A stretch of 54,561 nt of DNA, taken from positions 1-54,561 of the forward strand of contig ADNK01001713.1 of assembly GCA_000320545.1 (NCBI GenBank), given 5' to 3'. The stretch is from Bigelowiella natans CCMP2755 (Eukaryota; Cercozoa; Chlorarachniophyceae). Position 1 is the first letter of the stretch. Every line of letters begins with the position of its first letter. Below are positions 44,754 through 54,561 of the stretch, in pieces. The translations under genes were made by a program, and so were the position numbers. The notes beneath the pieces are model-generated. The model saw only the letters and a program-made list of their open reading frames with translations. It made no database searches and was not told where the DNA came from.

Positions 44754-45901
44754 ACAAAAAAGGAACATTGAACATTTCACAGTCATGTTTTTTGCTCAAG
44801 GATGAAACTGAGATGGAGTTTCGTTTTCATGATGCAGTGCGCGAAATGGCAAAAGGCGACAAGTCGTCAAAAAGAGCACTTGCAAGGGGAAGTGGCAACA
44901 GTGCTTGCAAAACCTTGATGAACAAAGACATGTTGTTCTTTGATCATTGCGTTCACAAAAACAAAAACGGTATTAAACTATCGAAAAACTCTCTCAAATC
45001 GCCAACAGCGAAATGTTATCTTGACAACACTACTAAGAGACCCACAAGCTTTGTGCCGTTTCCACCTGGTAGACACGGTCATTTTGAAACAGACGAGTCA
45101 TCATCGTCCTCGTCGTCGTCTTCCCCGTCGAAGCCGTCGAAGCCGTCATCGTCGTCGTCATCGTTGTCGTCAGCCGATACGATTGATCTCACGACGCTTA
45201 GTGATGATGATGCCAATGACAGACCCGGTTCGCCCCCCCCCTCCTCCTCCTCCTCCTACTGAATTTGACCGCAATCTTGATTTCCCTACTAACGACTACT
45301 ATCGCAGATACGACCGCACAATGTTCGACACAACAGCGAACATTGTGTGGTCGTATGCTGGTAAAGACATTTTACGGCGCACCAACATGGGAATGCTGCG
45401 AATGCGCGCGGATGACAAAGATTTACGACGACAAACGCTTCAGATGCTGACCCTAATTATTAATTGCACGGGAACTATGCACATCTGCAAGGTCGTCGCT
45501 CGTTCTCGCATCAAAGACAAAATGCGAAAAGCGACGATGAAAGAGCAACAAGAGGCACTCTGTGTGGACATGGGGTGCATGCGATCAACAACGTCGAGGG
45601 CATGCATGGCTTTCGAAACCTCCTCAATCCAGATGTAAATTCTACCAACGTTAACTTCAACTGCGAGGATGAGGACAAACACACGGATATGATGAAACGC
45701 GTTTTCGCTATGACTCCGATGCACAAATGGCCGTCGTCGCCTTTGCGCTCATTCAGCTACAGCAACCTCGGGAGCTCCTTTCATGTAATATCATATATGT
45801 GTTATATATGCTATTTGCGTGCACGACTAGACGATTTACGCCGTATTAGCGTATGGTTAAAACATGTGCTCGCCTCATCTTGCGCCTATCTAGCTATATG
45901 A
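44750..45901 (+). pseudogene. Frameshifted unrecognised gene next to viral relic
   Basis: Protein-like coding continues through three frames: 44750-45262 (LLKDETEMEFRFHDAVREMA, then a Ser run and DTIDLTTLSDDD), a second frame about 45245-45638 (NLDFPTNDYYRRYDRTMFDT), and a third about 45560-45780 (NPDVNSTNVNFNCEDEDKH). The first switch is at a poly-C/(CCT)n run near 45233-45255, the others have no splice signals I trust. It starts two bases before the ATPase fragment ends. It may be an old viral or transposon gene; no domain recognised. The third frame ends in dispersed-repeat sequence (ATCATATATGTGTTATATATGC near 45790). Confidence 0.4.
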
Positions 45902-46145
45902 GCTATGCATAGCACTAGAGCAGGTCGATGTGCATTAATTTAGTATCTAGAGGAAAGTTCTGTAAATGTCATATATGATGCAGTATGTGACGTAGCAAGA
46001 TAGCATCGCTTATGCTAGCATGGCACCACTCAACGCTTGCGACGATGTTCGTATTCCTTTAACTAAGTTCCATTTCGTGGCCTGCCCTTCTTGCGGATGA
46101 TGACTAGTTAGCTAAGAAAGTGCAAGTTGGGAAGCGCGCCGATCA

Positions 46146-46381
46146 TCAGCGAAGCGAGTACTGAATATAGCCGTTTTTGATAGGTGTTCCTGGGGTGACG
46201 TGCATGGTCAGGGTGTCCAGCTCCATCACCACCGAGCAGCAAGTTCCCACCGCATCCAAACCCAATTCTAGTGAAATATCAGACAGCACAAAAGAAAATG
46301 AGAGAAATTAGACACTCGCAGCAACAATAGCGAACAGCAGGTCATTTTAAGCAATCATGGTCTTTTCTTTTCCTTTAAATA

Positions 46382-46451
<70 letters not shown>

Positions 46452-46887
46452 AATCTTTGTATAAATAACCTCGATATGGGCAGTATGGTCGCAAAATTGG
46501 AAGCTCGCCTTCACCTGAGAAACATGCCCCCCCCCCAAAAATGTATGATGATCATGAAGAGATGAACCAAACCAAGGGCAAGCAGTGGGTTTGTGAGCAC
46601 ACATGTCTCGTGAAAGGTGAACTAAAAAGTGATGTTTTATCAAAAACATCTCGTGGCAAAACACCGGGGATTTCTCGCCTGAATTTCGGACACCGTCCGG
46701 TTTCCCAAAATTCGCATCGCTCATCTTCTATTGGTGTCCACGCGTGTTGGGCACAACTTCCAACTTTGTTTTTTTACCATCGGCCAGTATCCTTTTCACA
46801 TCGTCGACGCTGAGATCTGGAAACGTCCCAGACGTTGTCCTTTTACTCTCTGCTGCTCCGCGCATCAGTTCGCACGCGCGGTCGTAC
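46146..46887 (-). CDS. Unrecognised spliced gene, 3' part
   Basis: Four exons, 46887-46778, 46727-46665, 46514-46470 and 46267-46146 (ending TGA), join in phase 1 at all three junctions. They encode about 113 residues: an Asp/Lys helix (FPDLSVDDVKRILADG), a Cys-containing piece (DERCEFWETGRCPKFRRE), LPILRPYCPYR, and a C-terminal VVMELDTLTMHVTPGTPIKN. Four Cys and the Trp suggest a folded or metal-binding module, but I do not recognise the family. The 5' part is missing beyond 46887, where only microsatellites and poly-C are seen up to 47160. Intron 3 contains (CA)n(TA)n. Confidence 0.55.
46386..46447. repeat. (CA)n(TA)n microsatellite
   Basis: Compound tract in the last intron of the unrecognised gene at 46.1-46.9 kb. 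A similar (CT)n(GT)n tract lies at 46990-47064 and a (TA)n at 47126-47150. Confidence 0.9.
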
Positions 46888-46990
46888 CTTTGAGCAGTTA
46901 TGGGCAGAAGTAAAGTTATAAATCAGGCATGCCTTCCCTCTCTCCATCTCTCTCTCCACCTACCCCCCCCCCCCCCACAATCTCTCTTCC

Positions 46991-47067
<77 letters not shown>

Positions 47068-47119
47068 TTCCTCACTTGTATATCAAATAATATGTATTTA
47101 TATAAATATTTACATATAC

Positions 47120-47163
<44 letters not shown>

Positions 47164-47169
47164 GTGTAC

Positions 47170-48784
47170 ATTTATAAATATATTTCTATTGCCATGGCTT
47201 TCCGCCTGCTATTGCACGCATATGATGAGGAATCTACGATGTTATGTTAACTTGACCACCTTGCATAAGAACTACCGCTGCCTGTTCGTGTGTTGTCGAG
47301 CCCACACCTATATTGACAAGAACACCTCATTCTTTTATTGAGAGGGGATAGGATAACCTTTATTGCCCCATGGCAAAACCCGACTGACTTTAAGCTAGTC
47401 AGCTGCATGATTTCCCATCGTATCCTATTCTAAGTGCGCGCTGTAAGGGCATGCCAAAATATCTAAGAGTGCGATGGGAAATTCGTAAAGGTCTGTCCTA
47501 CGAGCACGGCTGACCATGACATGAGACAAAACCATCCGCTCCACTGTTCTCACAGAATCTTTGCACGTTTTAACATCTGGTGACTCATCTAGCTAGCCAA
47601 CCTCAGGAAATGATTTGTATGGACTGGGGGCAGCGTTCTTCCATCCCCCGGTCCTCCCCCTTTCTTCTGGTTCGTTTGCGAGTCGTCGTCGTGCGAAATG
47701 GCGTCGACCGTTCCCCCCCCTAGTTCTGAGACCGCGCAGGGAAATCACAAACACGCACATGCATGCATGCATACACACATACACACGTGTATGCAAACAC
47801 ATGCAGACAAACACAAACACCATGCGTATTTGTCGGGTTAATAAAAAGACCTATCATCGCATAATGCCCCTTCGCGTCCGCAGCGAAAAGATTTGACATT
47901 GATGAGACGCACAAATCGCTTCCCTGATGTCCGGGGAAAAATGCATAGAAATTAAGGAAAAATAGTGTATCACCAAATTGAAGTAGTGTATACAACAACC
48001 AATTATTTATCTAGTTTTTGCGGGAAATCCATTTTCGCATCAGAATAAAGAACAAAACCTCCACGGTGTTATATCGCTTACGCTTAAAAACTATTCATAG
48101 AGCGGCCGGCCAATGTTTTAATTCTTATTTTTTTTACATGGCACGCACTTTTATCATTGCCGTAGCAGCATGGAGTGTCCTAGAGTCCAGAACCGCCCTT
48201 TGTGTGTCATGATAATTATCGAACGAAAAATGTATATTTGCCGGTATTTACTGAATACATCCATGCGTGTGGTTACAATGGCACGCTCACGTCCAAAGCA
48301 TTCTCACACATTTTCAACGCATTGGTTTGATCTGTCTGCTTTCATTACCTCAACAGTATGTGCACAGGAATGCATCCTTCGAAGCTCTCTCTATCTCCCC
48401 CCCCCCTGATTTAAAAAAACAAAAAAACAGAAAACAAGAAACAGAGGGGGAAATAAGGAGCATGTAAGCAAGAAATACAAACATAGAACCGATTGAAACC
48501 ACGACTACCACTTCGAGTTGATGGGGTTGTAGGACAGCAAATTAAGCAGGACTCCCACGCCATCACTGTTCATCCCAATCTAAGAAGCGGTAGTTGTATG
48601 TAGACGAAGAACAAAGAAGAAGAGCAAAAGGAAGAAAAATGAAAAAGATGCAGTCGAGTCACGGGGTGAAACTAACGGATGTTCTTCCTGGAAGAACATT
48701 GAAACACGGTCTCAAGAAAGAGGACGGCCGGCTATTATTCTAATAACTCAGATTCGAACGAGATTGGGATCGCTCCGATGTAAT
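47170..48784. other. No confident gene
   Basis: Short frames only. GGATAACCTTTATTGCCCCATGG at 47351-47373 resembles the reverse complement of a retroelement 3' end, without other support. (CATG/CA) words at 47745-47820 are low complexity. Confidence 0.35.
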
Positions 48785-48922
48785 TCAATGTTTAACCTGA
48801 CGCACCTTGCCTAATATTCCAGGCTCTGTGAGAGTCAATATCTTGCGCCCCGAGTTTGGATAGTCGATTCGTAGTAACACGAATAGATCTTCAAGTGTTT
48901 CCTCCCTTCGCATCAGCATAAT

Positions 48923-48965
<43 letters not shown>

Positions 48966-51206
48966 TTTTTTAATATGATATACATGTGAGCGTGCGTTCG
49001 TGTGTGTGTGTGTGTGTGTGTGTTTGTGTTTCTGTGTTGTGTCTGCGTCTTCTAATGTATAACTACTTCCCTCTCCCCCCCTTATTCTAATACTGCGTGA
49101 GGGATTATCAATTGTTGGTGTTACTGCCCATGTGTCTAGAATTAATGCTGACCAGTCCCAGTTTTGCGCCAAGATTTTGTTTTTAGGAACGTAAATCGAG
49201 GTGCACTCCCCTTCCAAAGCGGCACCATCCTCGTCACCAGCGCCCCTGAAAGGCAAGAAACAAGACCCAAAACATGACGACCTTTAGGTGATTTCAAGCT
49301 ACCAATTCTACGCTGTGTGAGTGGTTAAAGGCGATAACGAATAGAGACAGGCTTCGCATAAAAGCCATAAGCATTCAGAAAATCTGCCGAAACTGAAATA
49401 ATCGGTATTATTGCATGGTCCAAAAGATCATTTTTGAACTCCATCGGCAATTTCATCAAAATTTCGTCTTACACCATGTTTTGTCAATGGATCAGTGGGT
49501 AGCCTTTTCGTACGACAAGTACATCGCTTCTTAGTTTCACAAATTGATGTGATTTCCTACAAAATACACGCTGTTAGTTCTAACTCAAAGCTTTACCTCT
49601 CCTCTTTGAGCGGAAATGAGGGCCATCTGTAGTCGACATTGTCTAAGCCGATGTCGTCCTCGTCGCAATGTTGCCCCCAAATGCACGAGATTTCGCTTTT
49701 GTTGTTTCCGGCGAGTTTTTCCAACGTGCTGAGACCCATGTACTCAGGGGGATTCTCATTTTCTTTGTTGTTAAACAGTTGATGGTCTGCCTCTGCAGCA
49801 GATTTATCTGATTTTTCCTCAGACGCGCTTTTATTCGTTGTGCTTCGGTTGTCGACAATCTTTTTCTTCTTCATCATCGCGTTCTTTTTCTTCTTAGCCT
49901 CTCGCGCATCATATCTAGCAATTTTCTCCTTCTTGTCTGCAGCTTTCTGTATGCTGCTCATCAGCCTGCGGTACTGCTTCTCTGCAGCCTCCTCTCCTAT
50001 TAGCTTAGCTTTGGCAATGGCGCGAGAAAGCTCCTTCTTCGCTTGAGCAAAATTATTTTCCTTTTCCAATGCTGTGCTAAGGATGTAGTAGGCCTTGTGC
50101 ATAATAATGTCCGGAGCATTTCTGAGTCGAATCAGCGTCTCCATGTCCGTCTTCGCCGCTGCCAATTTTCCATCTCTCATAGCAATTTCAGCACGAACAA
50201 TCAGGATTTCAGCAGGGTTTTTCTCATCCTCAACTCTTCCGCAGCTCTTCATCAAATCCAATGCCTTTGTGGCGGTAGAGAAAGCAATCTTCAGATTGCC
50301 CTCAGTCTCTTCCATGATGTCCTTTGCAGAGTTCAGGATCCGCGTCACTTCAGGAGGTAGATTTCTCTCCACCAGCATGATTTTCTGGTCATCGCTGCTC
50401 TCATCATCATCAAGCCATCTAGAAGAGCTCCAATACTCACCGAGCTTACTATCATCTTTAGTTTCATGATAGTCAGAGAACGAAATATATTTCACGCAGT
50501 CATCAGGGCCCACCACTCGAACGTGCATGATGCAGGGATGCACAAAAGCGATGGCAAAACCAAACCGAATCTTAACCATGCTGTTCTTGCCTCTTCCTAG
50601 AAATGTCCCTATCATTAGCGAGGAGGTACGATCACAATCGTGTCCCAAATCCTTCCGATGCCGATGTTGCTTGGGCGCTAGCAAATCAGACTGCAGAATT
50701 CCAACATGTGCTCCTATTGCAAGGTGTGCAGGGCTGCGGCGTAACATTTTTCTATCTGTGGATAATTTCAGCCGTAGTAGGGGGTCCTTTGCGATTGCGC
50801 GCTGCACTTCCGCCATGCTAGTCGTAATCTTCGACAGTTTTCTCCAGGATAAGATCTCACCAAGTGGCACCCATGAGCCCCGATTTCGCTGCATAATCGA
50901 TGAAAGATGCTGGTCTCTCTTTAGGTTTTCCCGGGAGAAATAGTAAGCAACTTGCCTCAAAATTTTACATTGCTTCCACGTAAGTTGCGACGCCATGGCC
51001 AGGGTAGGGATGCCATCGTCGTTCGGGGTAGAGCAACAGCTTGCCCTGCTATTCTTTGAGTCGCTTCTCGTGGGAGCAGTATTCGAAGTGTTCTTATTCG
51101 TCGTCGTCGTTCGTGTCGTCGGGATTTCAGTGCTGCCGCTGTGCTTGTTACTGTCACCCCCTGCTCGTCCGTATGCAGGACCAGAGTAAGCAACGGAAAG
51201 ACACAC
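48785..51206 (-). CDS. La-motif (LARP-like) protein with TPR region
   Basis: RNA-binding protein. The main exon is 51206-49597; its donor (GAGAG then GTAAAG) joins in phase 2 to an exon starting at 49245, and a last exon ends at 48785. After a Thr/Ser-rich N-terminal region, the La motif is clear: LRQVAYYFSRENLKRDQHLS, RGSWVPLGEILSWRKLSKI and LRLKLSTDRKMLRRS. The middle holds helical TPR-like pairs (AEILIVRAEIAMRDGKLAAA and IIMHKAYYILSTALEKENNF), then a Lys-rich coiled region. No RRM follows the La motif, unlike genuine La or LARP7. The start could be 51206 or the internal ATG at 50996, just before the La motif. The exon 2 end is not fixed; donor GGCA-GTAACA near 49108 is one option. (TA)n and (GT)n tracts fill intron 2. 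Confidence 0.8.
48927..49023. repeat. (TA)n and (GT)n microsatellites in La-gene intron
   Basis: TA run at 48927-48962 and GT run at 49001-49030, between the last two exons of the La-motif gene. Confidence 0.9.
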
Positions 51207-51731
51207 AACATATATGTTTCACACACATACAAACAAATACGCGCGCGGGACACACATGCACGCACGCACACACTCACACACAAGCAGTGAGTGGGTGAGA
51301 GGGAGCACGGGACTATTCGTTCACACACTCATACTGCAACCTATTTTCAAATCAAATGTACTGCTAGCAGGAACAAGAAGTACCCTGACTGTGCTCCGAG
51401 GAGACTCTACCACAACACATGGCAAACAAACAGTACTATAAACCATTGCCCAACGCGCATCATCAACCATCTCCTAGTGCTCACGAACGAATGCAACAAC
51501 ACGCGCTCGATCTTCCGATCGCAAGGCACAAGAAAGTGTCAGCAAGGCACAAGAAAGTGTCAGCAAGGCAGCGGCAGTACGATTGCTTTTGGTCGGCGTC
51601 CCTCTTGCCCACAGGCAACTTGTGATTCTTGTTTTTCCGGCGTGCGTTAAGGATCTCCGTGCGAGAGTTCAGACAGTATATCTAAGAGGCCGTTCCAGTT
51701 TCGAAATGTAAGAGAGTGTAATTCTTCTAAA

Positions 51732-51734
<3 letters not shown>

Positions 51735-51777
<43 letters not shown>

Positions 51778-51781
51778 GCGA

Positions 51782-51825
<44 letters not shown>
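51735..51825. repeat. (CT)n(CA)n(GA)n compound microsatellite
   Basis: A CT run, a CA run and a GA run form a long tract that can fold back, since CT and GA are complementary. It lies in the 51.2-52.0 kb gap, which otherwise shows a small direct repeat, GCAAGGCACAAGAAAGTGTCA, at 51521-51562. Confidence 0.85.
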
Positions 51826-52097
51826 CTCTTCCCTTTCTTTCAACCCCCTCTTCACCCCGCATTTGGCTTGAAAACGTTCGATATGGAAATCATTCATAGG
51901 AAATAGGCTTTTCATTGTAGTATGACACTGTGGAGGAGTACGTGTCATAGGCAATAAAATCTATTCTCTGGTCCCTTTTCCATATTTTGTTTATGAGAAT
52001 AACCTGCCATATTTCGAGGCCACTACCTTTGGCCTACGGAAGGGTGATATTATGTTACGATTGTTGGATATGGTAACTTTTTGAGAATGATGTGATA

Positions 52098-52231
52098 ATG
52101 GCCTTAGGGGTGAAAGAGGAATCGGAAGATCAAAAAACTGACGATCGATTGGATCTCGGTGTCGTAATGCGGAAAAGCCTTTTGAACGCTCTTGGCCACA
52201 GCTTTCATCGCCGTCTGTTTGTGGATTTTGG
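52098..52231 (+). CDS. Candidate first exon, unrecognised
   Basis: ATG at 52098 opens a short charged N-terminus (EESEDQKTDDRLDLGVVMRK, then NALGHSFHRRLFVDF) that ends at a good donor, GTAAGAG, at 52232. A following frame at 52310-52390 (SYYAAYYTALSHLELLIF) is protein-like and ends at GTAAAG, but the phase does not fit simply. No domain recognised. Confidence 0.3.
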
Positions 52232-52661
52232 TAAGAGTCACCCCGTGAGCTTGTTCCGATTAAGTATGAGCGCTCGCAGTTTCGGGTATATCAGCGGTAG
52301 TTAGTTATCGTGTCACACGCACGCTCCTACTACGCGGCCTACTACACCGCGCTTAGCCACCTTGAGCTCCTCATCTTTCCAACCCGCTCGGGTAAAGATG
52401 CCGTAGTAAAAATCCCAGCATCGCTTTATCTGGTCGAGAATAGGGCAGGGTACTCAAATCAGGGCCAAGTATCGAAGTTGAAATGGCGAGCGGGTCTATT
52501 CCTGCGAAAAAAAAAATTCGATAAACGTCTGGATGATGATTACCTTATCCTTGAGCATTATCCCGTGCCGTAGACCGATCTCTAGTGAATTTAAGAGTGT
52601 TCAGTATGTTGTCCCTCCCCCACCCCCCACCCCCATAGCGAAAAACCACAGGTGATCTATT

Positions 52662-53690
52662 TCATGTATCTCTTTTGTGCATCTTGGCGAAGAGTGAGAG
52701 GTGGATCGACTCTTCGAACATACCCTCTGCAGACCCCGTCAACGTCAACGGCTCGAGCTTCTTCCTCGGGGTGCTCGCACCGGGTAGGAAGCACTCCTGT
52801 GGGGAGCACACGGAGCCCATTATTTGGACGACTACCTGTATCGCCCTTTTTTCCTCAATTTTCGTCTGCGACATGATAAAAATCATGTCGTAGCCTAAAA
52901 ATCCAATATGAAGCCAGAAACACTTGCGATCCGGAGCGTTTCAGCTTCAGATTCCGCGTGATCAGTCGATCAGTAGCCAGTTTTCGATGTTGAAAAAGGG
53001 AGTCGATGATGTCACATGATAAAAAATGCAGGTGATTTTGAAAATATGGTCCACTGGAACATGGATCTTGGGACTTACGATAACATTTAGAACTGCATCG
53101 CCTGGCCTGACACCTACGACAACCCCCCCCCCTGCCGGCCCGAACAGTACCATTGCTCACAGCCTCGCCCCCTCTAATCTGAAAGATTATGGGAAAGGAG
53201 GTGGCAGCGCAAGAGACCAACCCGGGGAGTGACTCAGGAGGGCATGGCCCATTTCTCACAGGCATCTGCGCATGGCAGAGGATTCACCTTATCCGGCCGC
53301 TTCAGACATTGAGGTGCTGTTGGATTGCACCGCTCAACGCACAGACATGGCATCAGCCTTTCTCTGGAGCGGGACTGCTGATTTCCATTCCCTCACAAAA
53401 TTCCCCATTGCTCTCTCGTTGGTTTGCTGGAATCAGATCGGTGGAACCCATCGCGAAGATAATTTCGGAGGCACCCATTCTCCTAGTCAGCCTTTGGATT
53501 ATCTGGTACGGGGAAAATGATAGGAAGGAAGATGTCCAAGTTGCACTTAAAGATAGCGTTATCACTCGTTCGTGCTTCCCCCCCCCCCCCCCCCCCCCCC
53601 CGCTTTCCGAACAACTTCGCAAGGTACTGGTGCGTAGACCCAAGAGGCGCCGTGAGGGGGATTTTTCTCGTTCCGATTTGCGAGGTAAGT
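52662..53690 (-). CDS. Unrecognised spliced gene, 3' part
   Basis: Six exons, 53690-53616, 53502-53397, 53316-53288 (29 bases), 53178-53079, 52894-52836 and 52796-52662 (ending TGA), join in phase at all five junctions, about 167 residues. Segments include NEKNPPHGASWVYAPVP, SEIIFAMGSTDLIPANQRES, a Cys/Arg cluster CRRCQARRCSSKC, DMIFIMSQTKIEEKRAIQ and LEPLTLTGSAEGMFEESIHL. The Cys cluster could bind metal. I recognise no family. The exon 53178-53079 contains a run of ten G; a one-base change would give a different, smoother frame (VVVGVRPGDAVLNVI), but the phases fit the frame as sequenced. Upstream exons beyond 53690 are not found; 53.8-54.2 kb shows nothing clear. Confidence 0.55.
52869..52890. 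repeat. Perfect hairpin inside an exon
   Basis: CGACATGAT and ATCATGTCG, separated by AAAA, pair perfectly over nine bases. It lies in the second last exon of the minus-strand gene, where it encodes part of DMIFIMS. Confidence 0.7.
53577..53602. repeat. Poly-C homopolymer (about 24)
   Basis: Long C run (G on the gene strand) directly after the donor of exon 53690-53616, one of many homopolymer runs in introns of this window. Confidence 0.85.
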
Positions 53691-54392
53691 CTTTTCCGTG
53701 GTAGGGCGATGGTTGCGAGGGCAGTTGAGGCCAGTGGTGGCGGCTAGTTGGTGCGTGTTACACGAGGATATGACCCGTGGTGAGGAGGAAGTAAGACACA
53801 TCGTGCAGCACACAGGATGATAGGTTTCCTCTGCGTGATAAAGCGGCACTGTCTTTTTTTATCACTGCTTCTTTAAATTGTTAGATCTCCAATGCAATCA
53901 TGAAGCAATATTTCCGACACCCTCGGTACGACTGTACACACAGCAGCAATGACCCCTGCCCCCTCCCTCCCCGCAAAGCTTTCACCGTTCACCGGCAACT
54001 CGCTCAGTGAGCGCAGTTGGGACGGCATGGCTGCATAACGACGCCGCAAGCCTTAGAAATAGGAGGGGAAATGATGGTGTTCGTTTGGCAGTTGAGCCCC
54101 GAAGAAAACACACGCGAAAACTCTGATCAAGATTGATAGTAATCCCTTCCCCGTCTCCTCCTCCTCATTCTTCTTCTTCTTCTTCTTCTTGTTCGTCTTC
54201 GACTTGCTACGAACATGCGATTATTTCGTAGACCAGGATGGATTAGGGAGCACCCTGTGGAGTACAAGCAATGGAGTGCAGAGGTTTGTTTGCCGACGTT
54301 GAAGAAGGAGAGTTACTGCCAGAGGCCGCGTTCGCATACAAAATAGCGTATATATGCAGATACAACAACCACAAATACGAAACAAAAGAGGA

Positions 54393-54399
<7 letters not shown>

Positions 54400-54458
<59 letters not shown>
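54400..54458. repeat. (TA)n(GT)n microsatellite
   Basis: TA run then GT run near the window end. The last 500 bases hold no confident gene; minus-strand frames here are translations of the microsatellite. Confidence 0.85.
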
Positions 54459-54561
54459 GGTTTGGTTTGTGTATGTGTGTGAGTGTATGCGCGTGTGCAC
54501 GCGTGCGATCACGAGGACTCGCGCGCACAAACGCACACACACTCATACACGTACGAGTGCG

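Noticed and set aside
47351-47373. Possible LINE 3' end (reverse complement of GGGCAATAAAGGTTATCC)
   Set aside because: No reverse-transcriptase frame, poly-A tail or target duplication around it.
52675-52893. Plus-strand frame with SSNIPSADPVNVNGSSFF
   Set aside because: The minus strand here has exons that join in phase to a multi-exon gene, so this is taken as an antisense shadow.
53079-53178. Frameshift at the ten-G run
   Set aside because: The alternative frame reads more smoothly, but exon phases on both sides agree with the frame as sequenced, so no error is claimed.
53189-53704. Plus-strand frame with a hydrophobic segment near 53440-53510
   Set aside because: It crosses a poly-C run and overlaps three in-phase minus-strand exons; no supporting plus-strand splice chain.
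1-54561. tRNA, rRNA, CRISPR or bacterial-type operons
   Set aside because: No cloverleaf with conserved T-loop, no rRNA core sequence and no regularly spaced array were noticed; gene structure is eukaryotic.

Overview
This is nuclear DNA of a photosynthetic protist with a complex (secondary) plastid. The genes are split by many GT-AG introns, which are themselves full of (CT)n, (CA)n, (TA)n tracts and G/C homopolymers. A long-chain flavodoxin at 43.0 kb and a PPR protein at 20-22.8 kb begin with a hydrophobic signal peptide followed by a basic, Ser/Pro-rich transit-like stretch, as expected for bipartite plastid targeting. A plant-type rhomboid and a CDCA7-type zinc finger fit such an alga. 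A chlorarachniophyte is my best guess, but the sequence alone does not exclude a cryptophyte, haptophyte or ochrophyte. No rRNA, tRNA or CRISPR array was found.

Layout. 2.9-11 kb (-): a roughly 2,000-residue receptor with LamG, Ser/Pro repeats, REJ region, GPS motif and seven membrane segments, resembling an adhesion GPCR. 14.2-18 kb (-): a signal-anchored PDZ protein whose exons join in phase. 18.7-19.1 kb (+): a duplicated coiled-coil terminal exon. 19.2-19.85 kb: an inverted-repeat element with relatives elsewhere in the window. 20-22.8 kb (-): the PPR protein. 23.3-25.1 kb (+): a complete eight-exon rhomboid. 25.65-31.36 kb: an intact Ty3/gypsy-order LTR retrotransposon with LTRs that look identical. 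32-34.2 kb (+): a TKL-like kinase missing its C-terminal end, facing 34.4-35.85 kb (-): an FSH1-type serine hydrolase that also lacks its end. 36.9-39.7 kb (+): a CDCA7-like zinc-finger protein with Gln and Ser tracts. 39.8-46 kb: repeat-rich, holding a small targeted ORF, flavodoxin, and a decayed patch with a fragment like the DNA-packaging ATPase of large DNA viruses. 46.1-46.9 kb (-), 48.8-51.2 kb (-) and 52.7-53.7 kb (-): an unrecognised gene, a La-motif/TPR protein, and another unrecognised spliced gene.

The genes look like ordinary independent loci and I see no operon-like unit. The items most worth a second look are the receptor architecture, the young retrotransposon with an atypical integrase, the two genes truncated tail-to-tail at a microsatellite, the viral ATPase relic, the inverted-repeat family, and the 49-bp duplication that creates the present flavodoxin stop. 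Exon models were built by eye from splice signals and reading phase; no transcript or database search was available.
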